A stretch of 64,000 nt of DNA, from contig JACKCM010000004.1 in the NCBI GenBank assembly GCA_020634035.1, positions 310,001 to 374,000 on the forward strand, written 5' to 3'. Below are positions 32,430 through 41,850 of the stretch, one piece after another. Position numbers and translations under genes: made by a program. This DNA comes from Candidatus Obscuribacterales bacterium. Lineage in GTDB: Bacteria; Cyanobacteriota; Vampirovibrionia; Obscuribacterales; Obscuribacteraceae. Within the stretch, counting starts at the first letter, position 1. Every line of letters begins with the position of its first letter. The notes below the pieces were generated by a model, which had not been told where the DNA came from, did not search any database, and worked only from the letters and a program-made list of their open reading frames with translations.

Positions 32430-34109
32430 CTAGACCTTAGCTCTCACTGTTTTCAGCACTTTTGCGACGGTAAGAGCGCCGAAGGCAAATAAGAGTATTA
32501 TCTGGCTCGCGCCGGGCATGAGATGACCCAGGGCGAGCCAGGTTATTCCGGCCGCCAAAAGGATAGCTCTTCTTTTGCCTCTAGCGGTCAGGGCACTGAC
32601 TGTCAGAATAGACCCTCCGACAAAGGAGAGACCGGCGAAAAAGAGCAGATAAGCCAGACCCATATAGACCAGGATGAAAGCCGGATGCAGCATTTGCGAA
32701 TCAAACCTGGTCGGCACCCAGAATATATTACCCATTGAATTTGCGTCTCGGTTGGAAGCGACAGCCTTTTCTGTGATCGGCCCTCCGGATTTAGAAAGGC
32801 TTTCGGCAATTTGTTGACCGCGCAGAGCATCTCTATTTATCCTTGCAATGCCGGTGGTGTTCACTCCTGTGATTGCCGCAGCGTCTTCGCCCTGGGGACC
32901 AATTCTTCCGTTCGTCGCTCCCTGCAGAAGAGGAGCGCCGCCGGTATCCTCTTTGAAGGCGTCGAAGTTGCTGCTTCGGTATTGATCGCGGTCGAGGCCG
33001 AAGCGCTGGTAATCTCTATCAGTTTCCAGTACTGTGGCACCCGAAATCGGCGAAACCAGGCGGTAGGACCTTGCCAGATCCACCGCCCTGGATCTTTCTC
33101 CTGCCGCTACCAGTTCGTTGATTGTCTGGCTTGCCCAGAGAGTAGATAGTCTGACCGCAGTATCTTCTTTTGTTATCAATCTGGTATTCGGCATAGTTTC
33201 ACTGGTGGAGAGCTTAAGGCCCTCTTTATTCACCGATGCCACCACATAACCATGGTTGTAGGCATGGGTCAGTCTGCTTGCGAACAGATTGGCGGAAGAA
33301 GCACGGATTCCTGCGAAGCTGATCTGCTCCATCTTCTCAGCACTTGGGTTGGAGCGGATCAGAAAACCGCTCTGGTTGCCGGTCTGCCGCTCAACACTGA
33401 TCTTCGCTCCTTTGCAGGTCAGAGGAACATCAGACTGCAGGTGGAGATCTTGAATCGTGTCGAAATTGAGACCCCGGTCGTGTATGTAAGGCATTTTAAA
33501 GGCTATCTGATTCTGATCATCCAGAGAAAGTGGGGCTGTCACCCCTATTCTAAGCTGAAAGTCTTGAGAGCTGTTAACAGGATAGGCTTGAATATGCACC
33601 GTATCCGGTGACTTCCAGGTGGCCAGCACCGGGTCCCGGCGCATAGAAACCACAGAATTATAGGCAGACGAGACTCGCTCTTGCGAATTGAAAGAGGCTT
33701 CCTGGGCGACACCGTTTACCCACAATGTCACCCTCGATACCACGCTGCCTTCAGGAATCTTTAGATCGAAGGCGGCTTCCTGCTCTGTGTCCGTATAGGC
33801 CTTCAGGGCAAGGGTCCAGTAGTAAGAGGCGGTCAGACTTTCTGTATCTACTATTGCCGTGAGGGTCGATTTCGTTGCCGCCACCGGAGCATTAAACGTT
33901 GTCCCTATAGGTACGGAGAAGGCTCTGTCGGCTCTCGATAATTCATGAACACCAACACTGAGACCGGTTGCTCCTCCGGTGACAAGAAGCACCGCCAGAG
34001 CGTAAGTTAACTTTCTTCGAGAGCCGTTTTTGGTTGTAGAATCAGGCTTTTGCCACAGTCTCTCCAGCCGCTCGACCTCTGCCGAGCGGCTCTTTTGTGT
34101 TTCAAACAT
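32430..34109 (-). CDS. Membrane protein with VIT domain, no von Willebrand A domain
   Basis: The 559-residue protein has a membrane helix at about residues 33-54. A VIT-like beta domain follows at about 75-215 (AAFDLKIPEGSVVSRVTLWVNGVAQEA is its signature stretch). A helical region then includes RLSTLWASQTINELV and SYRLVSPISGATVLE, which in inter-alpha-trypsin-inhibitor-like proteins follows a vWA domain. A Gly-rich loop comes next, and two or three C-terminal membrane helices from about residue 470. No vWA MIDAS motif (DxSxS) is seen between the two parts, so the usual metal-binding module is missing. GAGGAAAC precedes the ATG. The function is unknown; envelope adhesion or assembly is possible. 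Confidence 0.7.
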   Translation of the reverse strand: MFETQKSRSAEVERLERLWQKPDSTTKNGSRRKLTYALAVLLVTGGATGLSVGVHELSRADRAFSVPIGTTFNAPVAATKSTLTAIVDTESLTASYYWTLALKAYTDTEQEAAFDLKIPEGSVVSRVTLWVNGVAQEASFNSQERVSSAYNSVVSMRRDPVLATWKSPDTVHIQAYPVNSSQDFQLRIGVTAPLSLDDQNQIAFKMPYIHDRGLNFDTIQDLHLQSDVPLTCKGAKISVERQTGNQSGFLIRSNPSAEKMEQISFAGIRASSANLFASRLTHAYNHGYVVASVNKEGLKLSTSETMPNTRLITKEDTAVRLSTLWASQTINELVAAGERSRAVDLARSYRLVSPISGATVLETDRDYQRFGLDRDQYRSSNFDAFKEDTGGAPLLQGATNGRIGPQGEDAAAITGVNTTGIARINRDALRGQQIAESLSKSGGPITEKAVASNRDANSMGNIFWVPTRFDSQMLHPAFILVYMGLAYLLFFAGLSFVGGSILTVSALTARGKRRAILLAAGITWLALGHLMPGASQIILLFAFGALTVAKVLKTVRAKV

Positions 34110-34231
34110 CGCTGTTTCCTCGATTTTGTACTAAGGGTTTTGAAAAGTTTTTTCAGCATAACCGAGGCTTCGATATGTTAAAAGGTTTCTGTGACCATAT
34201 CCCCATCAGGGTTTTCCCTGGAAGATGATCC

Positions 34232-34801
34232 GTGACTGTTTTGTTGATCGTAGCTCTCTTGTTTCTGGTTGTAATCTCGGCACCGTATTCGGCAATGGCG
34301 AAAGATTCCGAAGCCGTGGCTCCGAAAGAGAGTGTCACCCTCTTTACCGGGATTGAGCGTGGCAAGGAAGTCTATGAAATTCTCAAAGAGCTGGCACCGG
34401 ATATGAAGGCTAAGGGCGGTCCGCAAGACTGGACGAGAATAGAGATCAATATGGTGCAGGACGGCGTCAAGACTGATCTGGTTTTCAACCACGATCGCAA
34501 TTACTATCAGGGTAAAAGCTGGCAGCTGGAGCGACTTGGTATGTACGAGTATATTTCGAAATTCCCTGAAGCACAGCATAAACAGAGGGCACTCAGATTG
34601 GTGCAGCGCTTTAATTTTGCGGTGGCTGCTGTTCTTTCTCCGCCACGGATTAAAGATGATAAGCGCCTGAAACTTATTCTCAAGCTCTCCGAGAGAATCA
34701 AGGCAATCATGTTCATTCCCGGTTCTTTAATGGATTGCTCCGGCAGGATAATCATCAGTCAGGACGGTTTCTCTGACCCTCAGGCTCGGGTTGATCTCTG
34801 A
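34232..34801 (+). CDS. Secreted protein of unknown function
   Basis: I do not recognise this 189-residue protein. It starts at GTG after GGAAGA. A signal peptide spans residues 1-23 (ending in AMAK). The rest is a soluble alpha/beta mix with a central MYEYISKFPEAQHKQRALRL helix and no Cys pairs or repeats beyond one late Cys. It diverges from the VIT-domain gene across about 120 bases. No partner gene suggests a role. Confidence 0.6.
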   Translation: MTVLLIVALLFLVVISAPYSAMAKDSEAVAPKESVTLFTGIERGKEVYEILKELAPDMKAKGGPQDWTRIEINMVQDGVKTDLVFNHDRNYYQGKSWQLERLGMYEYISKFPEAQHKQRALRLVQRFNFAVAAVLSPPRIKDDKRLKLILKLSERIKAIMFIPGSLMDCSGRIIISQDGFSDPQARVDL

Positions 34802-34882
34802 AAAGGTAAGCTAGCAACATAATCAGTAGAAGCCTGGTGTGTATTAATAGTAATAGGAATCCAGGTAGACCTATTTACTCTT

Positions 34883-35113
34883 ATGCCGATTGTGCGTGGC
34901 TGGCTTTATGTTAGTCGTAAAACTGCAACTTTTGTGTCCGATGAGCGCAGCTATCTGGCGGATCAACTGAACTGGGAATCACTGGCGACACCGGAGCGTT
35001 TAGAGCAGTTTCTGGCTCGCTTCGTGCCGCTAGAGAAAGAGGATAAACTGAGACACGCGCGCTATTATATCGAGGCTGACGAGGAAGACCTCGAACAGTT
35101 TTTCAAAGCTTGA
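34883..35113 (+). CDS. Small cytoplasmic protein of unknown function
   Basis: I do not recognise this 76-residue protein. It has no membrane segment. It begins with a beta-like RGWLYVSRKTATFV stretch and ends in an acidic helix (EADEEDLEQFF). Its 3' end overlaps by 11 bases the end of the converging PATAN-domain gene. No strong ribosome binding site precedes the ATG, so the gene call is moderate. Confidence 0.5.
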   Translation: MPIVRGWLYVSRKTATFVSDERSYLADQLNWESLATPERLEQFLARFVPLEKEDKLRHARYYIEADEEDLEQFFKA

Positions 35114-37253
35114 CGCTCAGATGACAGGCGAAGAGCTTGCCGCTTTCCGTTTTGTCTACGGTCTGTTTCTGACAGAGTTGCAGGCTTGTAGCGTTTGAAT
35201 CGAGTTCGTATTTTTTGAATTCTAGATTTTTTGACCCGGCCAGAGCCTGGAAAAGGGCAGCTTTCAGGGCTTCTCCCTGGTCCGAGTCGTCGAAGCCGTC
35301 GAGAACCGAATCAAAAGCGAAAGCTACAATAAGCTCAGTTTCCTGCTCTCGGAAGTTGAGCGGAAAACCGCTATAGGTCTGCATGACGCCGGCGCTGACG
35401 ATAGAGATAGGTTCTGTCGGAATAGTAATATGCTCGCCTTTCTCCACTTCACCGGAGAGGTCCTGGGTTGGGTAGAGCAGCTCCAGGGGCTGTTCCGGAC
35501 CGGCCTGGAAGAATACCACCACCTGGCAGTCGCTCAGAACTTTGATTCTGAGCTGAATGAAGTCACCAATTAGTAGGCTTGTGTCCGGGGGAATCTTCTC
35601 ATAGCGTTCACTGGCAAGGCTCTGTCGGTAAAGATTGACTTCGAGACCCTCTCCGGAGGTGCCTATGGACGAGAGCATTCCCGCGACCGATTTGAAGAAA
35701 CCCGATAACTTCCTTGGATCTTTTCGTCCCTGTTTGACCGGGGCAGATTCGACCACCGGGGCCGGAGCCGTTTTTTCCTCTTCTAATTCGACGCTTGTTT
35801 CTGTTTCTTCTTCGGTGATCTCTTCGGTCAAACGCTCGTTCAGGTCTACCGCTTTGATTTCGAACAGAGTCTCTTCTTCGAGGGTGACGGTTTTATAATC
35901 GCCGGATACAAGCGCTTGTCCTGGTTTTCTAATCTCGAGACAGTCATAGATAGCCTCGGCGCCGATCATGATACCAGGATGAATCCATTCTTTATAGTTC
36001 TCGAATCCGTCTATAAGCCAGCCTGAGTGAATGCCTATAACTCTGTCGTTCGCCACTATCGGAGCGCCTATGGATTCCATCGGCAGGCCCAGGCTGTGGA
36101 TATATTGAGTACCGGCATCATTTTCCAGGGGGTTGATGATGTAGCCCATGTCGACTGCGCTTTTTCGGTTGCTTGCGTCTACCGAAAAGCTATACACTTC
36201 CTGACCGCTCGTGATAGTCAGATCATCAGCCAGGTTGATAGAGCGGATCTCGTTGAGGGCAGGCAGTTCGAAGTTGCCGACCTGGGCTTGACCTGTGTCG
36301 ACCAGGTATTTGAGAGCGTGGAGAACAATTGCTCCATCGAAGCTACATCCCCTTACCACTCGCGAGATTGGAACCGGGAACTTGATATGGTTCCAGACAC
36401 AGGCCACCGGCGGACACTGGGCTTCGGTGAGATTCAAGAGCGATAGTTCGTCCTTGGTGCGGCAAATCTCCACAGTTTTGCCCCCTACACCTTGATAGAG
36501 GGCGCTCGATTCTTCTAGAACTTGATATGCATTCATTAAAATCGCCGCTGTGGATTTTTCAATCGGCGGGAAGTTAGCCCAGGCTGGGTCCAGTTCGCGT
36601 TTGAAATAGAATTTCAGCTCCTGGTCCAAAGTGCAGATCATCTTGTTCAGCGCTTCTTCATTGACCAGGTTCTGGTACTGGATATGGGTGACTCTTTGAT
36701 CGCCCAGACAAACCCTTGCCACCACACGGTTGAGGTTGTCCACCAGCATCATGGTTCCGATGTTGCGGGCGTTCATAAGAGTCTGCAAAATGGACACGAA
36801 TTGCAGATTCTCGGCTTGTCCGGTGAGATCCGGCTCCTCGTCGAGCCTGTGGTAAGTTATCTTGTTTTTTAAGCGGGTCATGGTATCCCGGCCCAGGTTT
36901 TTGAGATTTCTGGTTAGTTTAATGCCGGCAACGTTATAAGGAGATGCTGTCAATCCGAAGTGCGGATAAAATCTGGATTCTTGTAGTTCTCGCTTGCCTT
37001 TCCAGCGGTCGAAAAGGTTGTGGAAGCGGAACTCTTTAACGCCGAATCTCTCTCGGGTGGCAGGAAACTCCACCGCCAGAGAATCAGGGTTTTCGCCGAA
37101 AGGTAGAACAAGGCTGGCACAGGTGACCACCTCTCCATCTCTGGGCATCCAGGCTGTGCCGATTATCTCGTTCTCTTCGACTGTCCTGTCGATGAGCCAG
37201 GCGGTAGCGCTTAGTAGACCTAGGTCTCCAGGATACAATGTCAATTTCTCCAT
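35103..37253 (-). CDS. Degenerate trypsin-like protease with PATAN (DUF4388) and C-terminal DUF4384 domains
   Basis: This protein of about 716 residues has three parts. The first is a trypsin-like fold interrupted by an insert: its His position reads TCASLV (Ser47 in place of His) and its Ser position reads ESIGAPI (Ile395 in place of Ser), so it should be catalytically dead. The insert, near residues 142-221, looks like a PATAN/DUF4388 domain (LTGQAENLQFVSILQTL, VCLGDQRVTHI). After an acidic linker, residues 541-651 match DUF4384, a beta domain often fused to caspase-like or kinase proteins. The ATG at 37253 follows AAGGG; an ATG at 37310 would add 19 residues without support. A binding or assembly role is inferred. 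Confidence 0.68.
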   Translation of the reverse strand: MEKLTLYPGDLGLLSATAWLIDRTVEENEIIGTAWMPRDGEVVTCASLVLPFGENPDSLAVEFPATRERFGVKEFRFHNLFDRWKGKRELQESRFYPHFGLTASPYNVAGIKLTRNLKNLGRDTMTRLKNKITYHRLDEEPDLTGQAENLQFVSILQTLMNARNIGTMMLVDNLNRVVARVCLGDQRVTHIQYQNLVNEEALNKMICTLDQELKFYFKRELDPAWANFPPIEKSTAAILMNAYQVLEESSALYQGVGGKTVEICRTKDELSLLNLTEAQCPPVACVWNHIKFPVPISRVVRGCSFDGAIVLHALKYLVDTGQAQVGNFELPALNEIRSINLADDLTITSGQEVYSFSVDASNRKSAVDMGYIINPLENDAGTQYIHSLGLPMESIGAPIVANDRVIGIHSGWLIDGFENYKEWIHPGIMIGAEAIYDCLEIRKPGQALVSGDYKTVTLEEETLFEIKAVDLNERLTEEITEEETETSVELEEEKTAPAPVVESAPVKQGRKDPRKLSGFFKSVAGMLSSIGTSGEGLEVNLYRQSLASERYEKIPPDTSLLIGDFIQLRIKVLSDCQVVVFFQAGPEQPLELLYPTQDLSGEVEKGEHITIPTEPISIVSAGVMQTYSGFPLNFREQETELIVAFAFDSVLDGFDDSDQGEALKAALFQALAGSKNLEFKKYELDSNATSLQLCQKQTVDKTESGKLFACHLSVKL

Positions 37254-37370
37254 CACACCCTTATATCCTATATCATATCTTGGCAGCAATTTCTGCCGGG
37301 GTGGTACCATTGAATAATTGGTGAAAGCGGAATTCTTATCGAATCACACTGAAAGGCTGGAGAGAGTTAT

Positions 37371-37922
37371 ATGTTCGCTAAATTAAGAGATGGTGATGAT
37401 ATGGAGTCCTTCTTAAGCCGGACCCGGCGAAATTTACTATCGGTCACAGTCGCATTTATCGCTGTTGCATTGACCCAGGGCTGTCAGCAAGCCCAGGTAG
37501 CAGGGTCCTACGATGGAGCAGCCAAGAATCTGGCAGTCAAGGCCAATATGCAGCGGGTTCAGGCTGCAGCCGAAGCTTATTTCCGGGATCACACCTATAT
37601 GTATCCAGCCGAGATAAACGATGATTTCAAGAGCTATTTCCCCGGCGGGGATCCTGCCAGTAAGAAACCGGGCTCGGCTCTGACCAATCCCTTTACCGGG
37701 CAGCCTGAATGGCCTGTTATCGGTACCATCACCGATCTGACTACAGCCAGAGCCGGATTGCCCAAAGCGCTCTCCAAAGGGGTTATCGAATACAGTCCGA
37801 TCAATGGCGGTAAGTCCTATGCGGTCAGGGCCGGTGGTTTCGATGACAAAGAGATTTCTCAAGTGAATTCGAATAGCCCCCTTGTGTTGTCACGGGACAA
37901 TTTCGAAAAGGGCGCCCAGTAA
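37371..37922 (+). CDS. Pilin-like lipoprotein (type II secretion/type IV pilin C-domain)
   Basis: The 183-residue protein starts with a basic, hydrophobic leader ending in TQGC (Cys38), a possible but non-canonical lipobox. The rest resembles the globular part of type II secretion pseudopilins of Cyanobacteria and relatives: NMQRVQAAAEAYFRDHTYMYP, then LTNPFTGQPEWP and GVIEYSPINGGKSYAVRAGG. The usual prepilin motif (G-F-x-x-x-E) is absent from its N-terminus, so it would be anchored by lipid or uncleaved helix rather than assembled in a pilus. GGAGAGAG precedes the ATG. A role as a pilin-domain surface protein is inferred. Confidence 0.68.
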   Translation: MFAKLRDGDDMESFLSRTRRNLLSVTVAFIAVALTQGCQQAQVAGSYDGAAKNLAVKANMQRVQAAAEAYFRDHTYMYPAEINDDFKSYFPGGDPASKKPGSALTNPFTGQPEWPVIGTITDLTTARAGLPKALSKGVIEYSPINGGKSYAVRAGGFDDKEISQVNSNSPLVLSRDNFEKGAQ

Positions 37923-38065
37923 TAAAAGAGTTTTATTGGTATTGTATCTGGTGCTGATTCCGGACAGCGCCGAATCTGCCGCGGTCGCAATATACCAAGT
38001 TAATCTAAAAATCGGCAAACTGGGGTAGATACCAGAATAGTCCTCCCCGATCAAACCTCAATGTC

Positions 38066-41000
38066 ATGGCAGAAGATAGCAAAAAAGAACTCACACCGGA
38101 AAGGAGTGTTTCAGAAGGACAAGAGACTCAGGATAGTCGAGATGAGCTTTCTGAGCGTTTAATCTCTGCTACGGATGATTCTCCGGAGTCTCCTCAACGG
38201 TTAAAACCATCAGAAGCGGTCGACAGTCGTAACGACCTTGAAGAATCAGGATTGAGCCTCAGCGATGAGGCTGCTCGTAATTTAAAAGAGCTTTTCGAGG
38301 AGGTCAAAAGTGGTCCTTTTGAGTCGGCCTCAGATTCGGCCGGGGTGGCAAATGTTCTCGCCCAGCAAATGAGTGAACTGGGCATTGAGTTTTCCGGCGG
38401 TTCCGACAATCGAGGAGCCTTCGGCAAGATGACCATGGGCGATAGCAAAGAGAGTGTCATTTACCAGGACGGTAAAGGCCAGGCTAATCTTGATGGCAAT
38501 CAATTCGATTTTGATCTCTCTTCAGCCGATAAGATCTTTGATGCGACCCGTGCTCCTGCGCCGGTTATGGCCAGTTCCGAAGGGGATGGTCTTAAACAAG
38601 CAAATGTCGACCGCATGCAATTGCGAGCTGACGGCATCCAGAAACTGGAGTTGAGCGGCGGCGACGTGCTCTATAGAGTCCCGGCAAATCCTGAGGGGGT
38701 CAATTGGATAAGGGATGTCGGTGGTGAGAACGGGGACCGTTCTATAATCGGCTATGCCGACGGCAGAAGAGAGGTACGCTTCAAAGAGTCCGGGCCCGAA
38801 GGTGTATCAGCGGTGCAGTTCGGTGCCGATGGAGCGATTCTGTCTCTGGATCGCGATTCTGAAACGAGCGGTGGTGAGAGCGCCATTTATCAGGGAGGAG
38901 ACGGCTTCGGCTCTATCAAACAGACCACGGATAAAGATTCAGGAGTAGTGGTTACCGAGTTTGCTGGTTCCGAACAGGGGCTCAAATCAATCACCTACAA
39001 CCCGGCATCAGAAGAGAGCCCCTATCAAGTCGAGTTCGAGCCGGGTCGTGAGAATCCTGATTTAGAACAGCAGATCAAGTCAGGGCAGTTTAAAATACCT
39101 CTTTCTTTTCATTCTGAAAATGGTCGCCCTGAGGGCATAAATCTTTTCCCTGAACGCTGGAGTTCTCTGGAAAATGTAGATCCTGCCACCGGCCAGTTTA
39201 TGCTCGGTGCAGACGGAACTCTTCAATTTCAAGAGCGAAGCGAAGCCAGCAGGGAGCCCCTCGAAATAGAAGGAGAGAGTTCGCCGTTCGCTTTCGGTAA
39301 CGAGAAGGGCGAATTAATTAAAAACCCCGAGACCGGTTATCTAAGCGGCATTCGCTTCGAGTCCGGCAACCGGGCAGGGCAGGAATACGCATTCTCTTAC
39401 GGTGAGGATGGCAGTCTCAATCGTATGACGGTGAGGGTTCCGGCAGAAGGCGGAGAAGGTCGATTCAACCAGGTAGACTTGACCCGACAGGGTGATGATT
39501 CCTGGCTTGTGGAACCTGCCGGCGCAGGGATTCCCGGATTCGAGAATCTGAAAGTCGGCGAAGACGGTCGTTTATCCGGCAATATTGTGGTTAAACCCAG
39601 TGGCGATATCGTATACGATGCCGGCGATGGGAACAAAGAAGCGATGCGTCTTAACGGCAACCATGATCGTTACGATCTGAATAGTTACGAACGAGTTCGG
39701 GAGACAGCCGAAGGTGAGAGCACCACCGAATACTGGGATGGTTACGAATGGCGTCAGGGCTCGAAGCAGAGCAACGAAGACGGCACTGTGACAGTCAGTT
39801 TCTCCGGTGAGGGCAAAGTTTCTAAAATCGTTAGAGATGCCGGTGTCGCAGAAGATGGTACCAGGCGTGACAAGGTGCTCGTGGTTCGCAATGATGGCAC
39901 CGTATTCGATGCTGACTGGGGCCGGCAACATATGAGCAGGCAGTCGGGCGATCAGAAGGTCGAATTGTTCAATACCGGTATGCGTGATGAAAATGATAAG
40001 GCTGTCTGGATGCAAGGTTCGCCTTCTGACAGTGGTGAAGTCATTTTCAAACCTGAAAACGAGAGAGAGAGACTTGCTATCTTGGAAGGAAAAGTTCCCA
40101 GGAGCGTCAGTTTTCATGAAGGTGGAGAGTTTACGTCTGTCTACGCCAACAATACTCGGGTTCGTTCAGACCGGTCGGGCCGTGCCAGCCGAATTGATTT
40201 CGGCAATGATACCCATGTCGAGCTGGATCGTGATGTGCACGGTGATGTTCTCAGAGTTTCGGGTCTGGACGGACGCTCTTATGAGCGTTCCAGGCAGTTG
40301 CCCGCCGATGAAGACGGGCAGAGCCGTTTTCGCTGGAATGTGTTGGACGGCGCAGATGACGAGCAGAAGAGCATCGAGGCCAGTCTGATACTCGGGCAAC
40401 AGGGGCAGGTATCATTGAGAGGAGACAACAACTACAGCCTCTCCATAGAAGGAAGCGGTATGACCGTGGTCCGATCCGGTGACAAGATCGAGCGAGTTCT
40501 GGATGCTCAGGGGCAGGTCTGGATGCCCGAGACAAGAGAGGACGACTCGGTCGAGGTCTGGACTGTAACTTCTGGTGAGCGCAGCGAATCTTTTGAAGGC
40601 TCTCTCGAGTTAAATGCTGTGAGCGGACGAGCTACGGTCAAAGGAAAAGATGGAAAGTTCAGAAATCTCAATCCGGACGGCTCTACCAGAACTTATAGCC
40701 AGGAAGGTGTCGAAATAGAGCGCAGTTTCCCCGACGGCAGCGTGGTGGCTCGTAGCGAACTGGGCTATTTGAGTGCGATCAAATCGTTGAATGCTGATGG
40801 CAAGCTGGAACTCAGGGAGTTTGTTTATGAAGACGGACCCGACGGGCAGCCGCATTTGAAAGGCGTCAAATTGAACGGCAAACCCACAGAGGTCGTGGTC
40901 GACGGTCATCTGCGCGAGCTGAAAGGCTCCCCTTCTGGTGCAGATCAGATCAAGCCGGAGGATCTTGGCGCTTATATAGACTATGATACCGCCAGCGGTA

Positions 41001-41197
41001 TGAGAGTCATCAAAGCTTCTTTAAATCCCGAAGATAAGACTATTCGCCTGGAGGATATCCACGGAAAGTCCGAGGTTAGAGATCTGGCATCCACAGGTGC
41101 TGACGACCAGTCCGCCCTGGCTCTATACACTCGTCCTTATCTCTTCTATGACGAGGACGAGGATTTGCCTCAAGGTTTCGATGCCGGTCTGGTTTAA
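38066..41197 (+). CDS. Large YD/RHS-like beta-repeat protein
   Basis: The 1043-residue protein has no signal peptide or membrane segment. Its first 110 residues are acidic and disordered-looking. The rest is a long series of short strand-turn units ending in DG or GR motifs (YADGRREVRF, FGADGAIL, RNDGTVFD, FGNDTHVELDRDVHG, DGSTRTYSQEG), resembling degenerate YD repeats of RHS-type beta shells. No toxin or peptidase domain is seen at the C-terminus, which is short and acidic. Its stop overlaps the end of the converging gene. Whether it is exported by another route or stays inside is unclear. Confidence 0.6.
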   Translation: MAEDSKKELTPERSVSEGQETQDSRDELSERLISATDDSPESPQRLKPSEAVDSRNDLEESGLSLSDEAARNLKELFEEVKSGPFESASDSAGVANVLAQQMSELGIEFSGGSDNRGAFGKMTMGDSKESVIYQDGKGQANLDGNQFDFDLSSADKIFDATRAPAPVMASSEGDGLKQANVDRMQLRADGIQKLELSGGDVLYRVPANPEGVNWIRDVGGENGDRSIIGYADGRREVRFKESGPEGVSAVQFGADGAILSLDRDSETSGGESAIYQGGDGFGSIKQTTDKDSGVVVTEFAGSEQGLKSITYNPASEESPYQVEFEPGRENPDLEQQIKSGQFKIPLSFHSENGRPEGINLFPERWSSLENVDPATGQFMLGADGTLQFQERSEASREPLEIEGESSPFAFGNEKGELIKNPETGYLSGIRFESGNRAGQEYAFSYGEDGSLNRMTVRVPAEGGEGRFNQVDLTRQGDDSWLVEPAGAGIPGFENLKVGEDGRLSGNIVVKPSGDIVYDAGDGNKEAMRLNGNHDRYDLNSYERVRETAEGESTTEYWDGYEWRQGSKQSNEDGTVTVSFSGEGKVSKIVRDAGVAEDGTRRDKVLVVRNDGTVFDADWGRQHMSRQSGDQKVELFNTGMRDENDKAVWMQGSPSDSGEVIFKPENERERLAILEGKVPRSVSFHEGGEFTSVYANNTRVRSDRSGRASRIDFGNDTHVELDRDVHGDVLRVSGLDGRSYERSRQLPADEDGQSRFRWNVLDGADDEQKSIEASLILGQQGQVSLRGDNNYSLSIEGSGMTVVRSGDKIERVLDAQGQVWMPETREDDSVEVWTVTSGERSESFEGSLELNAVSGRATVKGKDGKFRNLNPDGSTRTYSQEGVEIERSFPDGSVVARSELGYLSAIKSLNADGKLELREFVYEDGPDGQPHLKGVKLNGKPTEVVVDGHLRELKGSPSGADQIKPEDLGAYIDYDTASGMRVIKASLNPEDKTIRLEDIHGKSEVRDLASTGADDQSALALYTRPYLFYDEDEDLPQGFDAGLV

Positions 41198-41772
41198 GCT
41201 TCGGCTTTTTTAGAAATTGACAGCACTAAAACTGGTATCGCCCAGTAAAGACTTTCTCCCAGCTTGAAGGCTGCCACCTCATCAGAGGTCAGATCTATGT
41301 AGACCTCTACTGTCTCGGACTCTTTCTCTTTTGAGAGTTCGGGCAGATACACCCGCCGCTTGACTATGCAGCGATAAGACTTGCCGTCCCTGCTCAATCG
41401 CACTTCATAGCGCTGTTCGTCTACATCGACAGCGTCACCATTGCTGGTGTTTATTTTTACCTTTTCCAGAACCGGCTTTATTTCATCGACCCGCATCTGA
41501 ATAGGCTCAGAATAGTTGACGATCTGAGAATATCGATCATAGGCATAGGACTCTTTGTCTCCCCGAAATGCCAGCGCCGCAAGACCGATCGGAACGCTGG
41601 CTGCTCCGGCGATATATATCAGCTCCATCGTGCCTGGTGGACCCAGGTCGAGGAGGAAGAATATGAAGAGTATCGCGGCCAGACCCGAAACGATGGTAAG
41701 ACCGATAAGAACGAAACTGCGTCCTTCGGAATCTATCGAGTCAGGGTGGTAGTTTATCTTTCTTGCGGCCAT
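41194..41772 (-). CDS. Two-TM membrane protein of unknown function
   Basis: I do not recognise this 192-residue protein. A basic N-terminus leads to two membrane helices at about residues 20-42 and 50-68. A cytoplasmic or external domain of about 100 residues follows (VRLSRDGKSYRCIVKRRVYLP looks like a beta hairpin), and the C-terminus is mildly hydrophobic. Its stop overlaps the converging YD-repeat gene by four bases. Neighbours do not suggest a role. Confidence 0.6.
   Translation of the reverse strand: MAARKINYHPDSIDSEGRSFVLIGLTIVSGLAAILFIFFLLDLGPPGTMELIYIAGAASVPIGLAALAFRGDKESYAYDRYSQIVNYSEPIQMRVDEIKPVLEKVKINTSNGDAVDVDEQRYEVRLSRDGKSYRCIVKRRVYLPELSKEKESETVEVYIDLTSDEVAAFKLGESLYWAIPVLVLSISKKAEA
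41196..41211 (+). terminator. Short UUCG-loop hairpin with T-run at convergent gene ends
   Basis: AAGC (41196-41199), loop TTCG, and GCTT (41204-41207) form a four-base stem with a stable UUCG-type loop, and the T-run continues to 41211. It overlaps the two convergent stop codons and is suited to end the plus-strand repeat-protein transcript. The stem is short, so efficiency is doubtful. Confidence 0.4.
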
Positions 41773-41850
41773 CGACCCAATTATACTTCAAATTATGGGC
41801 TCGATCTGGGAAGATAGGACTCTTTCACCGAGGGCACAGAGCCAGTCGCG

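Noticed and set aside
39572..40117. Minus-strand open frame of 181 codons
   Set aside because: It is antisense to the repeat protein and arises from its biased codon use.
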